Shown here: positions 32,398-41,564 of the stretch, in pieces
Layout: each line of letters opens with the position of its first letter
Position numbering within the stretch: the first letter of the stretch is position 1
Assembly (NCBI RefSeq): GCF_009765985.1
Contig: NZ_LMUM01000019.1
Span: forward strand, 1 to 61,560
Source: Acidobacterium sp. S8
GTDB taxonomy: Bacteria > Acidobacteriota > Terriglobia > Terriglobales > Acidobacteriaceae
DNA: 61,560 nt
Direction of reading: 5' to 3'
Position numbers and translations under genes: made by a program
The notes under the pieces: model-generated
What the model was told of the DNA's origin: nothing
Database searches by the model: none
Seen by the model: only the letters and a program-made list of their open reading frames with translations

Positions 32398-34518
32398 ATG
32401 CCCCCCGTAAAGACAGTCCATACCGTCTGCTCGCATGACTGCCCGGATTCGTGCGCCGTCCTCGTCACCATCGACGAGACGGGCAGGGCGACGCGCGTGC
32501 AGGGCGATCCGAGTCATCCGGTCACCCAAGGCTTTCTCTGCGGCAAGGTGGCCAAATATCTCGACCGCGTTTACTCGCCCGATCGCCTGCTCTACCCCAT
32601 GCGCCGCCGCGTCGGAGTAGCAAAAGGTCCTCTACCGCAAGGCAAGGAGACAGAAGCCTTCGAGCGCATTTCGTGGAACGAAGCGCTCGACACCATGGCG
32701 ACTCGCCTGCAGAAAATCAGCGACGAGCACGGCCCTGAGTCGATCCTGCCCTACTCGTACGCGGGAACCATCGGCACACTTGGCTATGGTTCCATGGACC
32801 GCCGCTTCTTTCACCGGCTGGGAGCCTCGCAGCTCGATCGCACCATCTGCTCCACCGCAGGAGGCGACGCGCTGCTTGCTGTGTACGGGCGCAAGCTGGG
32901 CACAGACACCGAACACTTCCGCCACTCGCGCTACATCATCGCCTGGGGCGCAAACGTTCACGGCAACAATGTCCATCTGTGGCCCATCATCGAAGAAGCT
33001 CGTCGACTGGGCGCGAAACTCATCGTCATCGACCCCTATAAGACCCGTACCGCGAAAGCCGCGGACTGGCATATCGCCATCAATCCCGGCACCGATGTAG
33101 CGCTGGCGCTCGGCATGATGCACGTCATCCTGCGCGATGGCCTCGAAGACGCAGACTACATCACTGGCAACACTCATGGCTTTGCCGAATTAAAGCAGCG
33201 CGCGGCCGAGTACACTCCCACCCGCGTCTCCGCCTGGACAGGCATTCCCGCCGCCGACATCGAACGCCTCGCCCGCGAGTACGCAACCACAACGCCAGCC
33301 GTCATCCGCATGAATTACGGCATCCAGCGCGGAGAGAATGGCGGCACTGCCGCACGCACCGTCGCCATGCTGCCAGCGCTCATCGGAGCATGGAAGCACC
33401 TTGGCGGCGGCCTCCAGCTTTCCACCAGCGGAGCTTTCGCCTGGGACAAAGCCGCCATCGAGCGCCCCGAGTTGATGCTGGCCAGCCCGCTCAAGCGCCA
33501 TGCGCGCATCGTGAATATGTCAGAGCTTGGCCACGCCCTGACGGAGCTCAACGGTCCGCCGGTAAAGGCGCTCTTCGTCTACAACTCGAATCCTGCCGCC
33601 ATTGCGCCCGATCAGGCACAGGTCCTGCGCGGCATGGCGAGGGAAGACCTCTTCACCGTCGTCCATGAGCAGTTCTTTACCGACACAGCCGACTACGCCG
33701 ACATCGTGCTCCCTGCCACCACCTTCCTCGAGCACAAGGACATACAGGGAGCCTACGGCCACTACTATGTGCAGATTTCAAACCAGGCCATCGAGCCGCT
33801 GGGCGAATCACGCTCCAACGTCTGGCTCTTCTCTCAGCTCGCGCAGCGCATGGGCTTCGCCGAGTCGTGTTTCCTCGACACCCCGGAAAATCTAATCGCG
33901 CAGGCGCTGGGCAAGCAGGATAAGTGGATGGCGGGCGTCACCGAAGAAACTCTCAATGCTGCCGGAGGCCGCCAGCGCCTGCAATTCGATTCCGAGAAAA
34001 ATGGCCAGCCGTTCCTGCCCTTCGTCGAAGGCCCGTTCGCAACCCCAAGCGGCAAAGTCGAGTTCTATTCCGAAACGCTGGGCGCAAAGGGACTCGATCC
34101 GCTACCCGGTTTCGTCCCGCCGGCGGAATCACGGCACACGGAAAAAGCGAAGTTCTATCCTCTCGAATTCCTGCCCCGCAAGGCCGATAACTACATGAAC
34201 TCGACCTTCGCCAACCTTCCCGGGCACCAGCGCATGGAAGCCGCCTTCACCAATCACCTGGAAATCCACGCTGATGACGCCATGGCACGCAGCATCGCCG
34301 AGGGCGACACCATCGAAATCTTCAACGACCGTGGAAGTCTGCGCATGACCGCACACTTCAATGGCAGCCTGCCCAGGGGCGTAGTTGCCGGACGCCTGAA
34401 CTGGAACAAGCTCTCCCCCGGCGGCAACAATGTGAACCTGCTTACCTCGCAGCGCCTCACGGATTTCGGCGGTGGCCCAACCTTTTATTCCACGCTGGTC
34501 GAAGTGCGGAAAGCTTAA
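32398..34518 (+). CDS. Single-subunit molybdopterin oxidoreductase
   Basis: A 706-residue member of the DMSO-reductase/formate dehydrogenase superfamily. The N-terminal 4Fe-4S cysteines are C11, C15, C19 and C48; the Molybdop_Fe4S4, main Mo-binding and C-terminal molydop-binding (about 585-700) domains follow. C151 in T-I-C-S-T-A-G-G lies near the expected Mo-ligand region. There is no Tat signal, so it is cytoplasmic, and no partner electron-transfer or membrane subunit is next to it. The substrate is not known; close relatives are annotated only as molybdopterin oxidoreductases. It lacks a recognisable ribosome site. Confidence 0.93.
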   Translation: MPPVKTVHTVCSHDCPDSCAVLVTIDETGRATRVQGDPSHPVTQGFLCGKVAKYLDRVYSPDRLLYPMRRRVGVAKGPLPQGKETEAFERISWNEALDTMATRLQKISDEHGPESILPYSYAGTIGTLGYGSMDRRFFHRLGASQLDRTICSTAGGDALLAVYGRKLGTDTEHFRHSRYIIAWGANVHGNNVHLWPIIEEARRLGAKLIVIDPYKTRTAKAADWHIAINPGTDVALALGMMHVILRDGLEDADYITGNTHGFAELKQRAAEYTPTRVSAWTGIPAADIERLAREYATTTPAVIRMNYGIQRGENGGTAARTVAMLPALIGAWKHLGGGLQLSTSGAFAWDKAAIERPELMLASPLKRHARIVNMSELGHALTELNGPPVKALFVYNSNPAAIAPDQAQVLRGMAREDLFTVVHEQFFTDTADYADIVLPATTFLEHKDIQGAYGHYYVQISNQAIEPLGESRSNVWLFSQLAQRMGFAESCFLDTPENLIAQALGKQDKWMAGVTEETLNAAGGRQRLQFDSEKNGQPFLPFVEGPFATPSGKVEFYSETLGAKGLDPLPGFVPPAESRHTEKAKFYPLEFLPRKADNYMNSTFANLPGHQRMEAAFTNHLEIHADDAMARSIAEGDTIEIFNDRGSLRMTAHFNGSLPRGVVAGRLNWNKLSPGGNNVNLLTSQRLTDFGGGPTFYSTLVEVRKA

Positions 34519-34613
34519 AGTGAAACGCGGACCCTTCGAAATGTCCTCACCGGTCATCGCAAGCCGGGAACCCTAGCTCCGGCCCTCACGTATGCACTCT
34601 CGGTGAGGAGCTG

Positions 34614-37043
34614 ATGACATCCTTGCGGCGAGATTTAATTTCTGCGCTCCGGCGGTTTTATAAGGTGCCCGGCTTCGTCTTCGCGGTAGTTGTCTCCATC
34701 GGACTAGGGATAGGAGCGAACGCGACCATCTTCTCCGCCGTCAGCACCTTTCTTCTGCGTCCTCCGCCGGTGGGCGATCCAGCTACTCTGATGAGCCTGT
34801 ACACAACCGAGCGTGGCAATTGTTGCGGCAATAATCTGTCCTGGCCGCTGTATCAGGATCTGCGCGGCGAGGCACGATCTTTGTCAGGCATCGCCGCTTT
34901 TTACCCTTCGATGCCGGTGTCCTTAGGTGGGTATGGTGAACCGGAGCGCGTATGGGGATCGCTGACATCCTCCAACTTTTTCGATGTGACTCAGGTCCGC
35001 ATGGTCCTTGGCAGAGGTTTTACCAGGGACGAAGAGCAGCTGCCTGTTGCCGTTCTCAGTCACCGCCTATGGCAGCGCCATTTCGATAGCGACCCCTCCA
35101 TTGTCGGGAAATCGGTTTCCGTCTCGGGCCATCCTTTTACTATCGTCGGCATTGCGGCAGCTTCCTTCCACGGGCTGGACATATTCACCGCCGACCTATG
35201 GGTGCCGCTTGGCAATCAGCCGCTTCTGATGCCTAAGATCGGCGACCGCTCCCGCAGCAACACCTGGCTGGAAGTAGCAGGACGGCTTGCGCCCGGCATC
35301 ACCAGCACGCAGGCCGCAACGGAACTTAACGGCATCGCCGGGCGACTGGCTGAAAGCTATCCTGCAACGGACAAGGACCGCGGCTTTCAACTGGAACCGG
35401 CTGGCTCGCTGCCTCCGGATGAGAAGGCGGGACTGACCGGCTTCCTGGTGGCGCTGTCTGTCGTGGCGCTCCTCGTTCTCTGCATTGCATGCGCCAACGT
35501 GGTCAACCTGCTTTTGGCGCAGGCCTATGCGCGGCAGCGCGAGATGGCGGTGAGGTTATCGCTTGGCGCACAGCAAAGTCAGCTCATCAGGCAGATGCTC
35601 GTCGAAAGCATCCTGCTTGCTCTTGGCGGAGGAGGCTTCGGTCTAGTGCTTTGCCTGTGGGCCACCTCGGCGCTCTCCGCGTTTCACCTGCCCATACCGC
35701 TCCCCATAGACCTCACAGTCGGCATCGACGGGAAAGTACTGTTCTATGCCTCTGTGCTCAGTATCGGAACCGGGCTGACGATTGGAATCATTCCCGCATG
35801 GGTGGCCTCTCGTCCCATTCTTACCAGGGCTTTGAAAGGCGAAGAGTCATTCGTCGGCAGCAGGCGCCGTTGGAGCTTGCGCAACCTTCTCGTCCTCTCG
35901 CAGATGTTTTTGTCCCTGGTACTGCTCTGTGCTACCGGACTCTTTCTACGAAGCCTGCAGCGGGCGTCTCATATCGACATTGGTTTCCGCTCTCACGGCA
36001 TCCTGATGATGAATGTCGATCCACAACTGAACGGCTATTCGACGTTACGCGCGACGCAGTTTCTGGAGGAGCTGCGCCGCCGCGTAAGGGCGCTTCCCGG
36101 CGTCATTTCGGTTGCCTGGGTCGATCCTGTGCCGCTTTCGATGGACGGAAGATGGGACGATTTCCACGTCGAGGACGGACCGAAAGCCTCCCGACCAAAT
36201 ACGGTAGTCGACCTCTACATGGTTACGCCCGACTATTTCCAGACCATCGGGATTTCCCGGTTGGCCGGGAGAGACTTCGCTCATGAGAGTGCCGATTCAT
36301 CTCGCGTGGCAGTCGTCAACGAGACATTCATCAAACAACTCTTCGTTGGACGAAACCCGATCGGCCAGCGCGTCACCGGCAGCGGCGCTACTTATGAGAT
36401 CGTCGGCGTGGTAAAGGACAGCAGGTCGAGAACCCTGGGAGAAAACACCCGACCCATACTTTATCGCTCCATGGAGCAGGACCTGGGGCGAGATCCCGAT
36501 TTCAGAGGAATCTCGCTTCTGGTGCGCACAGACGGCAATCCCGCGTTGCTTGAAGGAGCCGTGCGAAACGAGATCCACTCGCTCGACCCCACCATGGCTA
36601 TTTTTCATGCCGAGACTATGGAAGAACATCTTCGGAGCGCGCTCTTTCTTCCCCGGCTGGCTGGTACGTTATTCGGAATCTTCGGCTTCACCGGCCTGCT
36701 TCTGGCAGCAATCGGGCTGTATGGAATGATGAGCTATTCCGTAAGCCGCCGAACGCGCGAGATAGGCATCCGTCTGGCTCTCGGCGCTCAGGTCGGCGCT
36801 GTGCAACGTCTTGTCGTGCGCCAAGGCATGATCCTGACATCGATCGCTCTGGCGCTGGGCCTGCCCTGCGCCTTCGCGCTGTCGAAGTTCGCTGCCAGCA
36901 TCCTCTACGGAATTCGCCCTCACGACGCTGTGACCTTCACGGCCGTGCCCCTCTTTCTCACGACCATCGCCCTGCTTGCCTGCTGGATACCGGCACTCCG
37001 GGTCGCCCGCGTGGAACCGCAAACGGCTTTACGCTGCGAGTAG
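34614..37043 (+). CDS. Orphan MacB/FtsX-type permease of the ADOP family
   Basis: An 809-residue membrane protein: an N-terminal MacB-like periplasmic core (about 60-240) after the first helix (V-V-S-I-G-L-G-I-G-A-N-A-T-I-F-S-A-V), a first FtsX segment (about 285-410), a second core (about 450-650) and a last FtsX segment (about 680-800, L-x-A-A-I-G-L-Y-G-M-M-S-Y-S-V-S-R-R-T-R-E-I-G-I-R-L-A-L-G-A). This duplicated architecture is the acidobacterial duplicated orphan permease (ADOP) type. No ABC ATPase gene is adjacent. GAGGAG precedes the ATG. The substrate is unknown; these families are linked to peptide or lipoprotein export. Confidence 0.93.
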   Translation: MTSLRRDLISALRRFYKVPGFVFAVVVSIGLGIGANATIFSAVSTFLLRPPPVGDPATLMSLYTTERGNCCGNNLSWPLYQDLRGEARSLSGIAAFYPSMPVSLGGYGEPERVWGSLTSSNFFDVTQVRMVLGRGFTRDEEQLPVAVLSHRLWQRHFDSDPSIVGKSVSVSGHPFTIVGIAAASFHGLDIFTADLWVPLGNQPLLMPKIGDRSRSNTWLEVAGRLAPGITSTQAATELNGIAGRLAESYPATDKDRGFQLEPAGSLPPDEKAGLTGFLVALSVVALLVLCIACANVVNLLLAQAYARQREMAVRLSLGAQQSQLIRQMLVESILLALGGGGFGLVLCLWATSALSAFHLPIPLPIDLTVGIDGKVLFYASVLSIGTGLTIGIIPAWVASRPILTRALKGEESFVGSRRRWSLRNLLVLSQMFLSLVLLCATGLFLRSLQRASHIDIGFRSHGILMMNVDPQLNGYSTLRATQFLEELRRRVRALPGVISVAWVDPVPLSMDGRWDDFHVEDGPKASRPNTVVDLYMVTPDYFQTIGISRLAGRDFAHESADSSRVAVVNETFIKQLFVGRNPIGQRVTGSGATYEIVGVVKDSRSRTLGENTRPILYRSMEQDLGRDPDFRGISLLVRTDGNPALLEGAVRNEIHSLDPTMAIFHAETMEEHLRSALFLPRLAGTLFGIFGFTGLLLAAIGLYGMMSYSVSRRTREIGIRLALGAQVGAVQRLVVRQGMILTSIALALGLPCAFALSKFAASILYGIRPHDAVTFTAVPLFLTTIALLACWIPALRVARVEPQTALRCE

Positions 37044-37249
37044 CCCATTTGTGATATGCGACCCTCCCGGAACAGATTCCGGGCAGCGCTCTCTACTCGC
37101 AGGAACCTGGGCCGCACGCCGGTCACACTCTGCACTGAAAAAGGTGAAACCGCGAAAGACAGCCTGTGAATGCGGCCGGAGAAGATCATATATTTGTCCA
37201 AACGAAGCGAAAACTCCTTCATTCCGATAGACTAAGAGCGGATCAAGCG

Positions 37250-37432
37250 ATGCCGTTCGCAGCGGGTTTCCAATGCGCTGGCTGTGGAGAGTGGAATGAA
37301 ACGGTGGTTGACGAATCAGCCGGCGGAAAACAGTCGTATATCGAGGATTGTCAGGTTTGCTGCAAACCAAATGTGCTCAGAATCGTCTGGAATGGTGATG
37401 GCTTCGATATCCATGCAGAACTGGAAAGCTAG
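37250..37432 (+). CDS. CPXCG-motif small cysteine-rich protein
   Basis: A 60-residue protein with C9-x-x-C12-G and a second C-x-x-C (C-Q-V-C, near 33-36), and an ending typical of the CPXCG-motif family (N-V-L-R-I-V-W-N-G-D-G-F-D-I-H-A-E-L-E). It probably binds one zinc. In this copy the first motif reads C-A-G-C-G instead of C-P-x-C-G. The start at 37250 is chosen for family length; GAGCGG lies upstream. The gene is short and easily missed. The function is unknown. Confidence 0.8.
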   Translation: MPFAAGFQCAGCGEWNETVVDESAGGKQSYIEDCQVCCKPNVLRIVWNGDGFDIHAELES

Positions 37433-37600
37433 CGGCCGTGGCCGCCAGGGCTACCTGGAACGGATCGGCCTTTTGAAATGACGGGTAGCAGATGCCAGAG
37501 CACTTCGGAGTTGGGAACAGCACCTCCGGTCACTTATAATCGACTTTTCCTCAAGTTTCATCTGATTTTTTGCAGTGAGGGTGTGCCTATTTTTCCCGTC

Positions 37601-40474
37601 ATGCGAGAGAGCGTAAGCTCTCCAATCAAAACCAGCCAGAATGCGGCCCGCATCTTCCGCCGCACACTGAAGCCGTTGACCTTCGTTCTTCTTTGCTTGA
37701 CCGTCTTTTCGGCATGGGCACAGACACAGCAGACGATCACCCAAATCCGCGTTATCGGCAACCGCCGCATTCCCAAGGAAACAATCGTTGCCCGCCTCTT
37801 CAGTCACGAAGGCGAGGCCTTCGACCCGACGACGGTCGAGCGCGATTTCAACTCGCTCTGGAACACCGGCTATTTTGAAGATGTCCGCATCGAGCGCGAA
37901 GACAATCCCAAGGGCGGCCTCATCCTCGACGTGTACGTCCGCGAAAAGCCAACGATCCGCGACATTCAATACAAAGGTCTTAACTCGGTCACAAACTCCG
38001 ACGTGCTTGACCGCCTGAAGAAGGAAAAGGTCAGCTTCTCCATCGAGAGCCAGTACGATCCCACGCGCATCGCCCGCGTCGAGACCGTCATCCGCGAGCT
38101 GCTCGCCGAGCACGGCCACCAGTTTGCCACCATCAAGGCCGACGTCAAGACCATTCCGCCCGCTTCCGTGCAGGTAGTCTTCAATATCAAGGAAGGTCCG
38201 CGGGTCAAAGTCGGCAACATCAGCTTCGCCGGCAATCAGCACATGAGCTCGCGCGACCTGCGCTATGCCATGAAGAACCTGCGTCCCGTCGGCATCCCGC
38301 ACTCCATCATCTTCGAGAACCTCTTCGCCAAGACCTACGACGCCAGCAAGCTTGAAGAAGACGCCGAGCGCGTCCGCCAGGCTTATCGCGACAAGGGCTA
38401 TTTCCGCGCCTCTACCGGTGAGCCGGCAACACGTATCCGCAATGAAGGCGGCCTGTCGTTCTTCACCTTCCGCCCGCGCCGGGGCAAGCGCATCGATATC
38501 CGTATTCCGGTCGATGAGGGTGCCCGCTATCGTCTGGGCGCCATCACCTTCCGCGGCAACAAGGCTGTTCCGGACCAGAACCTGAAAGCTCTCCGCGCCC
38601 AGTTCCCAATTAAGGATGGCGACTGGTTCAACTTCACCGCCTTCGGCAAGGGACTGCAGAACCTGCAGAAGGCCTATGGGCAGCTCGGCTACATCAACTT
38701 CTCCGGTAACCCGATCCCGACCATCGACGACGACAAGAAGACCGTCTCCTTTGTCATCGACCTCGAAGAAGGCAAGCCGTTCTACGTCTCCCGCATCGAG
38801 TTCCAGGGCAACACCGTTACCCGCGACTTCGTGATCCGCCGCGAGCTCTACCTCGAAGAGGGTCAGGTCTATAACAGCCACCTTTGGGAATTGAGCCTGT
38901 TGCGCCTCAACCAGCTCGACTACTTCGATCCGCTCAAGGTCGATCAGGATTCCGAGACGCACCAGAACCCCGAAGCGGGCACCGTCGATCTGCTGCTCAA
39001 GGTACACGAGAAGGGTAAGAACTCCATCGGCCTGAACGGCGGTGTCAGCGGCCTCTCTGGCACCTTCCTCGGCTTGAACTATCAGACCAACAACTTCCTC
39101 GGCTTGGGTGAAACGCTCAGCGTGCAGGCCAGCGCCGGCAACCTGTCGCGCCACTTGATCTTCGGCTTCAACGAGCCTTACCTGCGCAACAAGCCCATCG
39201 GTCTCGGCTTCCAGATCTATTCGAGCAAGTACGATTACAACTCGGCCAAGTCCTACAACCTCACCGGCGCGGACGCGAACACGACATCGGCAGTCAATTC
39301 GCTGACCCAGAACTACAACCAGTCTGTGACCGGCTTCACGGTTTCCGGCAAGCTGCCCATCAAGCACACCTTCAAGAACATCGGTATTACCTACTCGCTG
39401 AACCGCTCGTCGGTAACGACCTTCAGCCAGGCATCCCAGAACCTCTTCCAGACCTTGTCATTCCGCAGCGGCATCCAGGGCCAGAATTCGCTCGAGGGCA
39501 TCGTGAACAGCATGGTCTCCCTCAGCTACTCCTGGAACAAGCTGGATTCGAGCTACATGCCACGCAGCGGCTCCTCTTTCCAGAGCGCCCTGCAGGTGGC
39601 CGGCCTCTGGGGCAATGTCCGCTATATCAGCCCGGTCGTCGAATACAAGCAGTTCCGCCCCATCAAGTGGTTCCACTTTAGTCCTGAGGGCCGCAACGTC
39701 CTCGGCTGGCGCGTCCAGGCAAACTACATTCAGGGCATCAGCGGCGATGTGGCTCCTCCGTTCAACCGCTTCTATGCTGGCGGCGAATCGGATCTCCGCG
39801 GTTTCGATATCCGTACAGCTACGCCTTACGGATTCGTGCCCACCCGCGTGCAGTTCAACCTCACCAATCCGGACGGCAGCTGCGTTCCGCAGGATCCAAC
39901 CAATCCGCAGACCAACCAGTGCGTCAAGATTCCAATCCCGGTCTACGGTATCGGCCCCGTCGGCGGCGATACGCAGGTCACCGGCAACGTCGAGTACCGT
40001 ATTCCGCTCGTCGGACGCACCGCAGCCCTCGAGCTCTTCGACGACTTCGGCATGAATATGGCCGTCAGCAGCGAACAGCTCAAGCAGAGCCCCCAGGGCT
40101 ACGCCAGCCTGAATGCACCGCTCTATGGCTGCCCCAACTACGTCAACGGCGCCTGCGTGGGCGGTCAAGCGATCCAGTTCGACCGTTACATCCGGCCGAT
40201 TTCCGGAACCAACTACGTGCCGCGTATGTCACTCGGCGCGCAGATTTCGGTCATGATGCCGATCATCAACGCTCCGTTCCGTATTTACTACGCCTACAAC
40301 CCGCTGCGTCTCTATGACCAGATCAACGGTGAAAACCTGATCACCCGCAGCATGTTCCCGGCAGGCGGCGCAGGCGATTACAGCTACGCGCAGGCAACGC
40401 AGCTCTACGGATCGCTCTACCAGCTCCGTGAGCCGAATAAGACCTTCCGCCTGACCGTCAGCACCACCTTCTAA
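37601..40474 (+). CDS. bamA: Outer membrane protein assembly factor BamA
   Basis: A 957-residue Omp85 protein, the core of the machine that folds beta-barrels into the outer membrane. A signal peptide (about 20-46, cleavage near A-W-A-Q) is followed by five POTRA-like repeats (about 48-420) and a C-terminal 16-strand barrel with the conserved loop-6 motif G-G-x-x-x-L-R-G-F-D. It ends in an aromatic T-T-F, the expected barrel signal. The ATG at 37601 is favoured; the frame is open further back (GTG 37583), without a better ribosome site. A strong terminator follows. skp/ompH, usually adjacent, is 2.6 kb downstream. Confidence 0.96.
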   Translation: MRESVSSPIKTSQNAARIFRRTLKPLTFVLLCLTVFSAWAQTQQTITQIRVIGNRRIPKETIVARLFSHEGEAFDPTTVERDFNSLWNTGYFEDVRIEREDNPKGGLILDVYVREKPTIRDIQYKGLNSVTNSDVLDRLKKEKVSFSIESQYDPTRIARVETVIRELLAEHGHQFATIKADVKTIPPASVQVVFNIKEGPRVKVGNISFAGNQHMSSRDLRYAMKNLRPVGIPHSIIFENLFAKTYDASKLEEDAERVRQAYRDKGYFRASTGEPATRIRNEGGLSFFTFRPRRGKRIDIRIPVDEGARYRLGAITFRGNKAVPDQNLKALRAQFPIKDGDWFNFTAFGKGLQNLQKAYGQLGYINFSGNPIPTIDDDKKTVSFVIDLEEGKPFYVSRIEFQGNTVTRDFVIRRELYLEEGQVYNSHLWELSLLRLNQLDYFDPLKVDQDSETHQNPEAGTVDLLLKVHEKGKNSIGLNGGVSGLSGTFLGLNYQTNNFLGLGETLSVQASAGNLSRHLIFGFNEPYLRNKPIGLGFQIYSSKYDYNSAKSYNLTGADANTTSAVNSLTQNYNQSVTGFTVSGKLPIKHTFKNIGITYSLNRSSVTTFSQASQNLFQTLSFRSGIQGQNSLEGIVNSMVSLSYSWNKLDSSYMPRSGSSFQSALQVAGLWGNVRYISPVVEYKQFRPIKWFHFSPEGRNVLGWRVQANYIQGISGDVAPPFNRFYAGGESDLRGFDIRTATPYGFVPTRVQFNLTNPDGSCVPQDPTNPQTNQCVKIPIPVYGIGPVGGDTQVTGNVEYRIPLVGRTAALELFDDFGMNMAVSSEQLKQSPQGYASLNAPLYGCPNYVNGACVGGQAIQFDRYIRPISGTNYVPRMSLGAQISVMMPIINAPFRIYYAYNPLRLYDQINGENLITRSMFPAGGAGDYSYAQATQLYGSLYQLREPNKTFRLTVSTTF

Positions 40475-40490
40475 TCACAACCCAAACCAG

Positions 40491-40523
40491 AAAGGCCGTC
40501 CTCCAGCGAGGACGGCCTTTTTC
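40491..40523 (+). terminator. Terminator of bamA
   Basis: A 13-bp stem (AAAGGCCGTCCTC with GAGGACGGCCTTT, CAGC loop) and a T-run directly follow the bamA stop. Confidence 0.95.
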
Positions 40524-40543
40524 TTTGCCGAAGGAATTTAAGA

Positions 40544-40755
40544 TCGAAGGGTTCTGGAGCATTCTCGAATCAACTATCAACAAAACCGCCGGTGCCTCAT
40601 CTTCGCGCCCTGCATTTGGGTGCTAAGAGCCTGCCCTGAGCGAAGCCGAATCGAAGGGTTCTGAGCATTCTCAAATCAACTGTCAACAAACCGCGGGTGC
40701 CCCAGGTTCGCGCAGCTAACCTGGGCGCTAAGAGCCTGCCCCGAGCGAAGCCGAA
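40544..40755. repeat. Imperfect tandem repeat of about 106 bases (two units)
   Basis: Unit A (40544-40650) and unit B (40651-40755) share TCGAAGGGTTCTG, GCATTCTC-AATCAACT, TCAACAAA-CCG, GGGTGC and GCTAAGAGCCTGCCC-GAGCGAAGCCG. Unit B carries the CCAGGTTCGCGCAGCTAACC palindrome also found at 18718; unit A has a diverged segment there. The whole bamA-to-TetR gap (40475-40824) holds this plus the bamA terminator and nothing else that I can identify. Confidence 0.8.
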
Positions 40756-40824
40756 GAGTGGGAAACCACAACCTCATTGTCAACGGTTCATAACCTCACC
40801 GAAAAGGAAGAATCTCCCCGATAT

Positions 40825-41478
40825 CTACCGGGCCATCGCCTCCAAATGCCGCGCCGAACACGCTTCCAGATACGAACACACCAACACGATGAGCTCCTCC
40901 CGAACCGCGTCGAACTGCTTCTCCAGCTCATCGGATTCGAGTAACCTCCGGCTCACCCCGACCATCGCGCTCTGCAGCATCGAAGCCACCAGCTTCGGAT
41001 CTCTCGTCAGCGGTTCGCGAGCGCTTGCCAGCATCTCTGCAATCGCAGCGTTGGCTCGCACCCCGTTCTGGCGAGTGATCCTGGCTCCGTCCACATCCGA
41101 GCTCACGGAATAAAGAGCGACGCTCGTCTTCACATCTCTCATCTTCGCTTCTAGGAATGCGTTGATGAGAGCCGTAGCCATTTCGGCAAGCGTTCGCCCC
41201 GTCTGCTCTATGCAGACGCGCTCCATCGCCTCCGTAACCCCGTCCAGATGACGCCTCAAGGCGGCCTGTAGAAGCGCGCTTTTGTTAGGAAAGTACTGAT
41301 ACAAGGTGCCAACGGAGACACCGGCGCGCATGGCCACCCTGGTTGTGGTCAGCCGCTCTTTTCCTACCTTGAGCAAAACCTGAATAGTTGCTTTCAGAAT
41401 TGCGTCTACACTGGCAGTCGAACGTGCTTGGACGGGCAGTTTACGGGGCTCTAACTCTGCTAAGGAAGGCTGCGGCAA
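40825..41478 (-). CDS. TetR family transcriptional regulator
   Basis: A 217-residue regulator with an N-terminal TetR helix-turn-helix (about 20-70: A-I-L-K-A-T-I-Q-V-L, then T-T-T-R-V-A-M-R-A-G-V-S-V-G-T-L-Y-Q-Y-F-P-N-K-S-A-L-L). The C-terminal ligand domain has no clear family. It is divergent from the aldo-keto reductase gene (86-base gap), which it probably controls. A TetR/oxidoreductase divergent pair is a common stress or solvent response arrangement. Confidence 0.93.
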   Translation of the reverse strand: MPQPSLAELEPRKLPVQARSTASVDAILKATIQVLLKVGKERLTTTRVAMRAGVSVGTLYQYFPNKSALLQAALRRHLDGVTEAMERVCIEQTGRTLAEMATALINAFLEAKMRDVKTSVALYSVSSDVDGARITRQNGVRANAAIAEMLASAREPLTRDPKLVASMLQSAMVGVSRRLLESDELEKQFDAVREELIVLVCSYLEACSARHLEAMAR

Positions 41479-41564
41479 ATGCGAACTCCTAACCTGAAGC
41501 TTCCTTCATCTAATCACATGAAAGCACCGTTGTTGCAAGCGACGGCGGATTGAAAGGAAACAGA

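Noticed and set aside
37451-39367. Very long (638-codon) minus-strand open frame inside bamA
   Set aside because: It is the antisense of bamA in GC-rich codons; composition is V/L/A/D/E repetitive and no motif is seen.
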